64,000 nucleotides of DNA from Nocardia asteroides. Its GTDB lineage: Bacteria > Actinomycetota > Actinomycetes > Mycobacteriales > Mycobacteriaceae. This document shows positions 26,255 through 34,991 of this stretch, piece after piece (the stretch's first letter is position 1; each line of letters opens with the position of its first letter). A program made the translations under genes and the position numbers. The stretch is from assembly GCF_900637185.1 (NCBI RefSeq), contig NZ_LR134352.1, positions 620,001 to 684,000 of the forward strand, read 5' to 3'. Below the pieces are notes generated by a model that was given only the letters and a program-made list of their open reading frames with translations, was not told where the DNA came from and did no database searches.

Positions 26255-27250
26255 ATGACGGCGCTGCTGCACGAACGGTTCGAGGCGTTGCGGGAGACGC
26301 TGCCGCATATCCGGCTGGGCTCGGGGCCGACTCCGGTCCGCCGGATCACCGGGGTTTCCGGGGGCAGCGCGCACTTGTGGCTCAAGGACGACGGCGCCTA
26401 CGGCGACGGCGGCTGGGGCGGGAACAAGGTCAGGAAGCTCGAATGGCTGATCCCCGACGCGATCCGGCGCGGACGACGAACCATCCTGAGCGTCGGTGGC
26501 CTCGGCACGAATTGGGGACTGGCCACCGCCCTGTACGCGCGAGAGTCGGGTCTGGCGACGGTGCTGACGCTGGTGGATCAGCCGGTGGACGAGCATGTGC
26601 GCGCGCAGCTGACGCGGCTCGAACACAGCGGGGCCACCCTGTATTTCACGCACACGAAGGCGCGCACCATCGCCGCGGTGCCGTATCTGCTGGTGCGTCA
26701 CTCCGCAGGCGGGAAGCCGCCGTATCTGCTGCCCGCGGGTGGTTCGTCGACGGTGGGTGTGCTCGGGTACGTCGAGGCCGCGCTGGAACTGGCCGACCAG
26801 GTCGCCGCGGGGGAGATTCCGGAACCGACGCATATCGTGACCGCGGTCGGGTCGGGCGGGACCGTCGCGGGGCTGCTGCTCGGGCTCGAGCTGGCCGGCT
26901 TGTCCACCAGGGTGGTGGGGGTGGTCGTCAACGATCAGCTGCGGCTGGACGCGCCGAGCCTGCTGCGGTCGGCGCGGCGCACCGAAGCGCTGTTGCGTGC
27001 GCGCGGGGCGGCGTTGCCGCGGGTGGGGCTCGCCGCGGATCGGCTGCTGCTGGTCACCGACCAGCTCGGCGCGGGCTACGGGCACCCGACCGAGCAGGGC
27101 GCGCGGGCGGCCGAACTGGCCGCGTCGGCGGGGCTGACGCTCGAGCCCGTGTACACCGCGAAGGCCATGGCGGCGGTGCGCGCACTCGACGCGGACGGCA
27201 TGTTGGGAGACGGTCCGGTCGTGTTCTTGAACACCAACGGACCCCGCTGA
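26255..27250 (+). CDS. PLP-dependent D-cysteine desulfhydrase / ACC deaminase family
   Basis: 331 residues of the tryptophan-synthase-beta-like (fold type II) PLP family. WLKDDGAYGDGGWGGNKVRKLEWL contains the PLP Lys (NKVRKLE), and AVGSGGTVAGLLLGL is the phosphate-binding loop. ATG 26255 has GAAAGG about 9 nt upstream. Members deaminate D-cysteine or 1-aminocyclopropane-1-carboxylate; the sequence alone does not decide between them. Confidence 0.85.
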   Translation: MTALLHERFEALRETLPHIRLGSGPTPVRRITGVSGGSAHLWLKDDGAYGDGGWGGNKVRKLEWLIPDAIRRGRRTILSVGGLGTNWGLATALYARESGLATVLTLVDQPVDEHVRAQLTRLEHSGATLYFTHTKARTIAAVPYLLVRHSAGGKPPYLLPAGGSSTVGVLGYVEAALELADQVAAGEIPEPTHIVTAVGSGGTVAGLLLGLELAGLSTRVVGVVVNDQLRLDAPSLLRSARRTEALLRARGAALPRVGLAADRLLLVTDQLGAGYGHPTEQGARAAELAASAGLTLEPVYTAKAMAAVRALDADGMLGDGPVVFLNTNGPR

Positions 27251-27424
27251 GCGACCTCGCTACCAGCGCCGATTCCGGCTGTTCGGCCGCGTGCCCCCGG
27301 AATCGGGGGCACCGGAGTGCTGTTCGCGCCAGTAACGATCTTTCCGGGTGGCACGACAAAGGCTGTGACAAACGGCCCGTCGGGGGGCCTGCCCACCTGT
27401 AGGTCATTCGAACGGGAACAGCAT

Positions 27425-29101
27425 ATGAATCTGCGCGAGTTCGTTGCGAAACATCGCATCGCTTCGGCTGTCGCCGCACCGGCGGCGCTGGGTGTCGCGG
27501 CCATCGTCGCCGCGTCGTTCGCGGTGACGTCGCAGCCGGAATCCCCCTCCTACCAGCTCACCACCTCGGTGACCGAGTGCCGCGAGATGGTGACCATCTC
27601 GGTGGCCGGTCGCAACGACACCCCGGTCGAGGGCACCACGGCGATGCTGCTCGACGCCAACGGCAACCCGCTGCCCGCGGCGCTGTCGGGTGATCACAGC
27701 AGCGTGTGGGTCGACCCGGTGGTCAACGCCCCGCGCGACGACCTCGCCGAGGGCGAGTACGCGGCCATCTACATCGCCTACCCGGCCGACATGCGGACCT
27801 ACGAGGACGCGGTCAACCAGGGCGTGGCCAACACCCAGCAGGTGATGCGGGAGATCTCGGCGGCCTGCCCGGACACCAAGTTCTCCATCGTCGGCTACAG
27901 CGAGGGCGCCGACGTGGTGCGCCGCGTCGCGGAGGGCATCGGCAACGACGACCCCGCCGACGGTTACGCGGTCGTCGACCCGGACGACGTGCTCGGTGTG
28001 GTGATGTTCGCCGACGCCGGCCGCCAGGCGGGCGACGGACCGTTCATCGGCGCGGAGGACCCCTTCGCCAACCCGGACGGCTTCGACCAGAAGTACCAGA
28101 ACGGCACCAAGCCGATCTCCGGCCAGGGCGTGACCACCGGCGGCGGCTTCGGCGCGCTGAACGGCAAGATCGCCTCCTTCTGCTCCGAGGGCGACCTCAC
28201 CTGCGCGGCGCCGGAGAACATCTCGCTGCTGCAGCTGGCCGCCAATGTCGGCCGGCAGATCAATGTCGACGACCTGCAGCGCGACGGTCTCACCCCGGCC
28301 ACCGGCCAGGACATGGCCTTCACGCTGGGCCGGATCGCGATGGCGGCCTTCTCCGACATCGCCGCGAACCCGAACTGGATGGCCAGTGACGAGACCTTCC
28401 TCGACGTGTTGCTGAAGGTGTCGGATCCGGACTACAAGCCGGGCCAGACCAAGGCGCCCGCCAAGGCCGACACCATCGCGGGCGAGCAGATCTCGCCGCT
28501 GGCGTACCTGCCGCAGAAGGTGTTCAACGAGATCGTCGGCCTCATCGTGACGAACCAGAACACCATTCCGGTGGCGATGAGCGACCCGTACCAGCTCACG
28601 CTGGGCCCGAACGGGACCGGTCACCACTTCGACTACTGGCGTGACTCCGACGCCGCCAACGGCAAGCCGCTGACCTCGGCCGAGTACGCGGCGGCGTGGC
28701 TGACCCACCTGGCCAAGCAGGCGCAGGCGGGCGAGACGGTGAACACCAAGTCGGCGCCGACCGATGCCGACGTGACGGCCGCCCTGGCCGCCCCGACCCA
28801 GCCGGCCACGACCACCACCGCGGCCGCGCCGAGCACCACCACCTCGGCCAAGGCGAGCACCACCGCCAAGTCCACGACCTCGACCACCCAGTCGACGACG
28901 ACGGTCGCCCCGTCCACCACCACGCCGTCGACCACGACCCCGTCGACCACCCAGGCGCCGGTGCAGGAACCGGCGACCAACCAGGCCGCGGCGCCCGCGC
29001 CGACGACCACCACCGAGGCGCCGGCGCCGACCACCACCACGGTGGCGCCGACCACGACCGTCGCCCCGACCAGCACCACCACCACGGCTCCGACGAATTA
29101 G
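27425..29101 (+). CDS. Secreted cutinase-family esterase with a Thr/Pro-rich tail
   Basis: 558 residues. A hydrophobic N-terminal segment (about 10-45) exports it. The cutinase-like alpha/beta hydrolase domain has the nucleophile GYSEGAD, a CSEGDLTC segment with the Asp between two Cys, and GTGHHFDYW with the His. The last about 90 residues are almost wholly Thr, Ala, Pro and Ser (TTTTAAAPSTTT-like repeats), typical of a wall-spanning or O-mannosylated tail. ATG 27425 precedes MNLREF. Likely acts on esters or lipids at the cell surface; longer than simple cutinases. Confidence 0.87.
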   Translation: MNLREFVAKHRIASAVAAPAALGVAAIVAASFAVTSQPESPSYQLTTSVTECREMVTISVAGRNDTPVEGTTAMLLDANGNPLPAALSGDHSSVWVDPVVNAPRDDLAEGEYAAIYIAYPADMRTYEDAVNQGVANTQQVMREISAACPDTKFSIVGYSEGADVVRRVAEGIGNDDPADGYAVVDPDDVLGVVMFADAGRQAGDGPFIGAEDPFANPDGFDQKYQNGTKPISGQGVTTGGGFGALNGKIASFCSEGDLTCAAPENISLLQLAANVGRQINVDDLQRDGLTPATGQDMAFTLGRIAMAAFSDIAANPNWMASDETFLDVLLKVSDPDYKPGQTKAPAKADTIAGEQISPLAYLPQKVFNEIVGLIVTNQNTIPVAMSDPYQLTLGPNGTGHHFDYWRDSDAANGKPLTSAEYAAAWLTHLAKQAQAGETVNTKSAPTDADVTAALAAPTQPATTTTAAAPSTTTSAKASTTAKSTTSTTQSTTTVAPSTTTPSTTTPSTTQAPVQEPATNQAAAPAPTTTTEAPAPTTTTVAPTTTVAPTSTTTTAPTN

Positions 29102-29114
29102 CACGAAACCCGAG

Positions 29115-29145
29115 AATCCCCGGCAGGCAACGCCTGCCGGGGATT
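29115..29145. terminator. Bidirectional terminator hairpin
   Basis: A 14-bp perfect stem (29115-29128 with 29132-29145) with an AAC loop, between the convergent cutinase and EamA genes. Confidence 0.75.
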
Positions 29146-29151
29146 TCGCGT

Positions 29152-30036
29152 CTAGCGGTCGGCGGGCGCGGGCAGTGTGTCCTGGACCCGGACGGCGCTC
29201 CGGGTTCCGATGATCGAGCCGATGACGACCAGTGGGAAACCGAGAGCCATCCCGATGGTCAGCGGTTCGCCGAGCGCGGCGACCCCGAGCACGATCGCGA
29301 CCGCCGGGTTGACATAGGTGATGACGGTGGCCCGCGCGGGACCGACCTCGGCGATGAGCGCGAAGAACACGAGAAACGCGGTGGCCGTGCAGATCACGGC
29401 CAGGCCGAGCACCGACCAGGCGGCGTCGGCGGGGATGTGCGTGGGCCAGGAGGCCGCGCTGAACGGCGTGTAGACGAGGGCCGCCAGCAGCAGCGACGCG
29501 GTGACCACGCCGAGCGCGGGCAGGTCGGCCAGGGTGCGGTCGTAGATGATCGGGCCAACGGCGTAACCGATGGTCGTCACCGCGACGGCGGCCAGCGCGG
29601 CCGGGTCGGTGAGGTCGAGGTCGAGGCCGACAAGCGCCGCGACACCGGCGAATCCGATGAGCAGGCCGACGGTGCGTCGTCCGTCGAAGCGGTCGTGGCC
29701 GAGCAACGTCACGATGACGACAGCGATCAGCGGAACGGCGGCCACCAGCAGGCCCACGGTGGAACTGTGCAGCGTCTGCTCCGCGTAGCCGAGCAGCACC
29801 CACGGGCCGATGATCTCGACCGCGGTGTAGGCCAGCAGCACCCGCCAGCGGGCGAGCACCCCGCGGAAGGCGTTGGTGTACAAAGCGATCGGCAACAGCA
29901 GCAGCCCGCCGATGGCGGTGCGCCCGAAGGCGACGACCACCGGGTCGAGACTCTCGACCGCGATGCGGATCATCGCGTAGGGCACGCCCCAGATCACCCC
30001 GAGCGCCAGGAACAGCACCCACCCGCGCCTACTCAC
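29152..30036 (-). CDS. EamA-family (DMT) transporter
   Basis: 294 residues with about ten transmembrane helices arranged as two EamA repeats (GWVLFLALGVIWGVPYAMIR, then a second half beginning near AAWSVLGLAVICTATAFLVFF). DMT exporters move amino acids, nucleotide-sugars or drugs; the substrate is unknown. GTG start at 30036. Convergent with the cutinase. Confidence 0.85.
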   Translation of the reverse strand: MSRRGWVLFLALGVIWGVPYAMIRIAVESLDPVVVAFGRTAIGGLLLLPIALYTNAFRGVLARWRVLLAYTAVEIIGPWVLLGYAEQTLHSSTVGLLVAAVPLIAVVIVTLLGHDRFDGRRTVGLLIGFAGVAALVGLDLDLTDPAALAAVAVTTIGYAVGPIIYDRTLADLPALGVVTASLLLAALVYTPFSAASWPTHIPADAAWSVLGLAVICTATAFLVFFALIAEVGPARATVITYVNPAVAIVLGVAALGEPLTIGMALGFPLVVIGSIIGTRSAVRVQDTLPAPADR

Positions 30037-30168
30037 CCGCCACCACCGTTCCGATCACGTCGCGCGAGCCCGCCCCGCGAATTTCATCCTATGATTCGGC
30101 ACGAGCGGCGCGAGTGGCCGGAGTGACATATTCCGTCAATATCCGGCCACCCGCTCTCGGGTGGGAGC

Positions 30169-30922
30169 TCAGACCGCGACGGGCTCGGCAGCCGGCGTGG
30201 TCCGCCCGGCCCGAGTCGCGGCCAGCAGCACCACCAGGCCCGTCGCGGCGATGCCCGCGCCGACCCACAGCGGCGAGACCCAGCCCAGTCCCGCGCCGAT
30301 CGCCAGGCCCGAGAGCCAGACGCCGAGGAAATTGCCCACATTGAAGGCCGCGATATTGGCCGAGGACGCCAGGGTCGGCGCGTCGGCGGCGTGGTCGAGG
30401 ACGCGCATCTGCAGACCCGGCGTCGCGCCGAAGCCGAAGAAGCCCATGGCGGGCAGCAACAGCAGCGCGGCGAGCTTGTACTCGGCCAGTAGCGCGAAGG
30501 CCACCAGCGACAGGCCGAGGGCCAGGGTGAGCGCGAGCAGGGTGCGGGTGAGGGCGCGGTCGGCCCAGCGCCCGCGCGCAGATCCGGGCGCGCGCTCGCG
30601 GCGGGCGCGTCGGGCACGAGGGCGGTGATGCCGGCGAGCGCGACCAGGCCGACGACGGTGATCACCGCGAAGGTGGCCCGCCAGCCCAGCAGCGCCGCGT
30701 AGCCGGGCGCGAGCGCCGAGGCGGCGTTGCCCACCGTGAACAGCACCATGAGCAGCTGCAATGCTCGTTTGGGCTGCCACCGGTTGACCACCGGCGTCAG
30801 AGCCAGCGCGCCGACGACAACGGCCAGCGCGTAGCCGGAGATGAGGTAGCCGGCGGTCGGCACGGAGACACCCATGTCGCCCGCCACCGCGGAGAGCAGT
30901 CCGGCGATGACGAACTCCGCGC
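30169..30922 (-). pseudogene. MFS transporter remnant with three deletions
   Basis: The remaining pieces read EFVIAGLLSAVAGDMGVSVP, then VNRWQPKRALQLLMVLFTVG...ALAPGYAALLGWRATFAVITVV..., then in another frame LALTLALGLSLVAFALLAEY and PGLQMRVLDHAADAPTLASS to the stop at 30169. Compared with DHA1-type MFS proteins, the start before EFVIAG is missing, the segment between APGYAALL and GWRATF is lost in frame, and a further block plus a frameshift follows ALVPDAPAASA. It abuts a broken marR on the other strand. Confidence 0.78.
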
Positions 30923-31175
30923 AGCGGCGCTGTCGGCCAGCGCCACCACCCGGTTGGTGAACCGGCTCGAGGATCGCGGCTTCCTGGTGCGGGTGCTGTG
31001 CGCCGACGATCGGCGCGGCATCTACACCGAGCTCACCGAAACCGGAAGGGCCGCCTACGAACAGGCGCGGCCGACGCATGATCGCGTACTGGAACAAGCA
31101 CTTTCGGATGCCGAGCGGGTCCCCGAACTGGCCGCCCTCGTCGGCTTCCTGCACCACGTTCCCGCACCTCGCTGA
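30920..31175 (+). pseudogene. MarR-family regulator remnant (5' end deleted)
   Basis: The frame begins abruptly at AAALSASATTRLVNRLEDRG, the recognition helix and wing of a MarR protein, and continues to a normal C-terminus (LTETGRAAYEQARPTHD). The N-terminal half and start are absent. It sits head to head with the MFS remnant, as a marR normally would with the transporter it controls, and both break at about 30920. Confidence 0.75.
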
Positions 31176-31216
31176 CCGCGACACTCCGTACGACATCGCC
31201 AGGCAACGCGCCGATC

Positions 31217-32071
31217 ATGGTGACTGTGCGGTGCCTCGGTGCAATGATCGGCGGTGTGACTCAGTGGCTCCCCCTCCTCGGCTCGCTCATCGTCGCCGCC
31301 GCAGTTCTGGTCGGCGTCATCGCCAACAACCGCACCCACCGCGAAGGCATCGCGGCCGCCGACGAGCGCGGCAGGCAGGCGCTCGACGCCGCCCAGCGCA
31401 ATGTCGAGCTGTCGAACATGGTGGGTGACCAGCGCGATCACGAGGCGTGGCGCCGGGAGGCCGTGCTCGCGGCCGTGGCCTCCATCCTGGAGACCTCGGC
31501 CTCGGTGCGCGCCGACCTGACCAATTGCGGGGATTGGGATCTGGTCACCACCGAGGAGATCGACAATGTGGGCGCGCAGATCCACAAGGTGATCTGGGAT
31601 CGCCCGAGCAGCATGCTGACCCGCCTGCGGGTGGTGGCGCATCGCCGGATCCCGAACAAGTGCGAGGACCTGCTGCGCACCCTCACCGCCGCCCAGCACA
31701 TCACGATGCAGCGGCTGAAGCTGCACATCGATGTGGAGGCCACGGTCGAGGAACTCGAGGAGATGGCCTCGCTGTGGCAGAAGGCGATGCGGCACGCGGC
31801 CGAGCAGGAGCGCGCCCTGGTGGAGACGACCCGGATCGAGCTGGGGATCGACATCGCCACGAAAGGCCCTGCGGTGGCGCCGGTTCCGGCGGCGGTGCCC
31901 GAGCCCGTCGTCGAGGAGCCCGCAGTCGAGGAACCCATCGCCGAGGAACCCGTTGCCGCGGAGGCGGCCGCCGAACCGCAGGTCGAGGAGCAGACCGCGG
32001 AACTGCGCGTGGTCGAGGTCGTCGAGGCGGACGTGGTCGAGATGCGCAAGGCCGAGCCCGCCCAGGTCTGA
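31217..32071 (+). CDS. Membrane-anchored helical protein, function unknown
   Basis: 284 residues from the longest start. GTG 31256 (VTQWLPLLGSLIVAAAVLVG) would begin directly at the single N-terminal transmembrane helix. A mainly alpha-helical cytosolic region follows (about 50-205), then a Pro/Glu/Val/Ala-rich acidic tail (VEEPAVEEPIAEEP-type repeats). I recognise no domain. It stands alone between the marR remnant and WS/DGAT. Confidence 0.65.
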   Translation: MVTVRCLGAMIGGVTQWLPLLGSLIVAAAVLVGVIANNRTHREGIAAADERGRQALDAAQRNVELSNMVGDQRDHEAWRREAVLAAVASILETSASVRADLTNCGDWDLVTTEEIDNVGAQIHKVIWDRPSSMLTRLRVVAHRRIPNKCEDLLRTLTAAQHITMQRLKLHIDVEATVEELEEMASLWQKAMRHAAEQERALVETTRIELGIDIATKGPAVAPVPAAVPEPVVEEPAVEEPIAEEPVAAEAAAEPQVEEQTAELRVVEVVEADVVEMRKAEPAQV

Positions 32072-32293
32072 GCGGAACTCCCGACAGATCAGCTCGACCG
32101 TCCAGTTCGGTTCTGCTGATTGAACATCCGGTGAACAACCGGAGACCGGCGCGATCGCCGTTTCGCATGACGAGATGGCGGACGGGCGGGTAACTTGGAA
32201 TACGGCACGTGCAGCGTCACCGTGCCGGCCCGACAGCGTGGTCGATCGTCAGCAGACTTGTACCGAACCACTCTCGTCAGGGGGCGTTCTGTC

Positions 32294-33652
32294 ATGGAGT
32301 TCATCGCGCCGTTGGATGCGCTGTTCCTGCTCGCGGAGTCACGCGAGCACCCGATGCACGTGGGATCACTGCATCTTTTCGAACCACCGGAGGGCGCGGG
32401 CCCGGACTATCTGCGCGAGTTCCGCGATGCCCTGCTCGCCGAGCAGACCCTGCGACCAACCTTCCGCAAGCGGCCCGCCACCTTGCTCGGCGCACCGCAG
32501 CTGGCCTGGACCCAGGACGGCGAGGTCGACCTGGATTACCACGTCCAGCGCAGCGCGCTGCCCGCGCCGGGCCGGATGGGTCAGCTGCTCGACCACGCCT
32601 CGAAGCTGCACAGCGCCCTGCTCGACCGGCACCGCCCGATGTGGGAGCTGCATTTCGTGGAGGGCCTGGCCGACGGCCGGTTCGCGCTCTACTCGAAGAT
32701 GCACCACTCGCTGATCGACGGCGTGTCCGCGCAGCGCCTGCTGCGCCGCACCCTCACCACCGACCAGTTCGATCCCGAGCTCAAGAAGCCGTGGAACCTG
32801 CCGCGCGCCCAGCGCCCCGACCGGCCGCGGCCGCAGCGCTCCCGGCTGGGCGGGCTGCTCGGCAATCTCTCCTCGGCCGGTTCGTCGGGCGCGGCGCTGC
32901 TCCGCGCGGCCCGCACCGGACTGGTGGAACAGCAGCTGACCCTGCCGTTCGAGGCGCCACGCACGCTGTTCAACGTGCCGATCGGCGGCGCCCGCAAATG
33001 CGTGGTGCGCACCTGGTCGATGGACCGGATAAAGCAGGTGAAGAAGGCGACCGGCACCACCGTCAACGACGTGGTGCTGGCGATGTCGGCCGGTGCGCTG
33101 CGGTCCTACCTGCTCGAACGCGACGCGCTGCCGGACAAGCCGATGATCGCGCTGGTGCCGATGTCGCTGCGCGACGCCGAGGACACCGACACCCAGGGCG
33201 TGAAGATCGCCGCGCTGCTGTGCAATCTGGGCACCGACGTCGCCGATCCGCTGGAGCGGCTGCGCGTGGTGAGCGAGTCGACCCGGCGCAACAAGGAGGT
33301 GTACCGCTCGCTCACGCCGACGCAGACCCTCGCCGTGGCCGGGCTGATGCTGAGCCCGCTGGCGGCGATGCTGCTGCCGGGGTTCGCCTCGGTGGGCACG
33401 CCGCCGTTCAACATCGTCATCTCGAACGTGCCGGGTTCGCGGGACCCGCTGTACTGGAACGGCGCGCGGCTGGACGCGAGCTACCCGTTGTCGATCCCCC
33501 TGGACGGTCAGGCCGTGAACATCACGCTCACCTCCAACGGCGACAACCTCGATTTCGGCCTGGTCGGCTGCCGCCGCACCCTGCCCGACCTGCATCGACT
33601 GCTCGATCACCTGGAGGACTCGCTGGCCGCGCTGGAGGACGCCGCCGCCTGA
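32294..33652 (+). CDS. WS/DGAT-family O-acyltransferase
   Basis: 452 residues. The active-site motif HHxxxDG is present as MHHSLIDG near residue 138, with the N-terminal PLDALFLL and C-terminal NIVISNVPGS, also family signatures. Enzymes of this family make wax esters or triacylglycerol from acyl-CoA at the membrane; several copies are usual in Nocardia and mycobacteria. ATG 32294 is preferred because AGGGG lies about 10 nt upstream and MEFIAPLDALF is the usual N-terminus. Confidence 0.92.
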   Translation: MEFIAPLDALFLLAESREHPMHVGSLHLFEPPEGAGPDYLREFRDALLAEQTLRPTFRKRPATLLGAPQLAWTQDGEVDLDYHVQRSALPAPGRMGQLLDHASKLHSALLDRHRPMWELHFVEGLADGRFALYSKMHHSLIDGVSAQRLLRRTLTTDQFDPELKKPWNLPRAQRPDRPRPQRSRLGGLLGNLSSAGSSGAALLRAARTGLVEQQLTLPFEAPRTLFNVPIGGARKCVVRTWSMDRIKQVKKATGTTVNDVVLAMSAGALRSYLLERDALPDKPMIALVPMSLRDAEDTDTQGVKIAALLCNLGTDVADPLERLRVVSESTRRNKEVYRSLTPTQTLAVAGLMLSPLAAMLLPGFASVGTPPFNIVISNVPGSRDPLYWNGARLDASYPLSIPLDGQAVNITLTSNGDNLDFGLVGCRRTLPDLHRLLDHLEDSLAALEDAAA

Positions 33653-33675
33653 AAATCGACCCCTTCCGAGATAAC

Positions 33676-33689
33676 TAGAACGTGTTACA
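33676..33689 (+). promoter_or_regulatory. KstR-type operator candidate
   Basis: TAGAACGTGTTACA fits TnnAACnnGTTnnA, the published consensus of the cholesterol-catabolism repressor KstR, at every fixed base. It lies 7 nt before ATG 33697, a repressor-like position. The match is by eye only. Confidence 0.5.
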
Positions 33690-33696
33690 GTTCGGT

Positions 33697-34815
33697 ATGC
33701 GTACCGAATTCTGCGAACAACTCGGCATCGAGTTCCCCATCTTCGCCTTCACTCATTGCCGCGACGTGGTCGCAGCGGTGAGCAACGCGGGCGGACTCGG
33801 CGTGCTCGGCGCCGTCGGCTTCACCGCCGAACAGCTCGAAGTGGAGCTGGCCTGGCTCGACGAGCACGTCAACGGCATCTACGGCGTGGACCTGGTGATC
33901 CCGTCGAAGTACGAGGGCAAGGGCGTCGAAGGCCTGACCCCCGAACAGCTGGAAAAGCAGCTGGCGCAGATGGTTCCGCAGGGCCATCGCGACTTCGCCC
34001 AGAAGATCCTGGCCGACCACGACGTGCCCGCGCTGCCCGACGGTGAGCACCACAACGAGCTGCTGGGCTGGACCGCGACCACCGCGGGCCCGCAGGTCGA
34101 CGTGATCCTCAACCACCCGAAGGCCAAGCTGGTCGCGAACGCGCTCGGCACCCCGCCCGAGGACGTCGTCAAGCGCATCCAGGACTCCGGTCGCGTGATC
34201 GGCGCGCTCTGCGGCTCGGTCAAGCACGCCATGAACCACAAGGCGGCCGGCCTGGACTTCGTGGTCTGCCAGGGCACCGAGGGTGGCGGGCACTGCGGCG
34301 AGGTGTCCTCGCTGGTGCTGTGGCCGCAGGTGATCGACGCGATCGGCGACACCCCGGTGCTGGCCGCCGGCGGTATCGGCAACGGCGCGCAGGTCGCGGC
34401 GGCGCTGGCGATGGGCGCGGCGGGCGCGTGGACCGGTTCGCTGTGGCTGACCGTCGAGGAGGCCAACGTGCCGCCCGCGCAGATGGACACCTACCTCGAG
34501 GCCACCAGCCACGACACCATCCGCTCGCGGTCGTGGACCGGCAAGCCCTGCCGCATGCTGCGCAACGACTGGACCGACGCCTGGGAGTCGGCCGACAACC
34601 CGGATCCGCTGCCGATGCCGCTGCAGATGATGGTCGCCCTCGACGGCGTCAAGCGTGGCCACCGCTACCCCGAGGCCGCCAAGGACGTGAACTTCAACCC
34701 GGTCGGTCAGGTCGTCGGCATGATGAACAAGATCGAGCGCAGCGCCGATGTGGTGAACCGCCTGGTCGAGGAGTACGTCACCGCCTACGACCGGCTCACC
34801 AAGCTCAACGGCTGA
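33697..34815 (+). CDS. NAD(P)H-dependent flavin oxidoreductase / nitronate monooxygenase family
   Basis: 372 residues from ATG 33697. TIM-barrel FMN enzyme of the nitronate monooxygenase / 2-nitropropane dioxygenase family: CEQLGIEFPIFAF start, GTEGGGHCGEVSS (FMN/catalytic loop) and AAGGIGNGAQVAAALAMGA (phosphate-binding). GTG 33682 would place the start inside the operator-like palindrome, so ATG 33697 is preferred. Some family members act in steroid degradation, in keeping with the KstR-like site; the true substrate is unknown. Confidence 0.88.
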   Translation: MRTEFCEQLGIEFPIFAFTHCRDVVAAVSNAGGLGVLGAVGFTAEQLEVELAWLDEHVNGIYGVDLVIPSKYEGKGVEGLTPEQLEKQLAQMVPQGHRDFAQKILADHDVPALPDGEHHNELLGWTATTAGPQVDVILNHPKAKLVANALGTPPEDVVKRIQDSGRVIGALCGSVKHAMNHKAAGLDFVVCQGTEGGGHCGEVSSLVLWPQVIDAIGDTPVLAAGGIGNGAQVAAALAMGAAGAWTGSLWLTVEEANVPPAQMDTYLEATSHDTIRSRSWTGKPCRMLRNDWTDAWESADNPDPLPMPLQMMVALDGVKRGHRYPEAAKDVNFNPVGQVVGMMNKIERSADVVNRLVEEYVTAYDRLTKLNG

Positions 34816-34828
34816 GTCACGCGGGGTG

Positions 34829-34850
34829 CCGGCCGGTAGCCACCGGCCGG
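34829..34850 (+). terminator. Terminator-like GC hairpin
   Basis: A 9-bp perfect stem (34829-34837 with 34842-34850) with a 4-nt loop, 14 nt after the flavoprotein stop. No T tract. Confidence 0.5.
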
Positions 34851-34991
34851 GCCGACACCGGGCGACAGAAGCCCGGAACCACCGCCCGCCTCCCCTAGAC
34901 TCGCGGTATTCCCCCGCGATGCGGGGCGGCGCGCGCGAACGGGCGTCGTCACGCACCATTGCCCCACGGTTGCGGACGGCGGTGAGCTGGC

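Noticed and set aside
30084..31196. A 370-residue intact transporter
   Set aside because: Its two ends are shadow sequence; true MFS homology is split between two frames, so it is a pseudogene.
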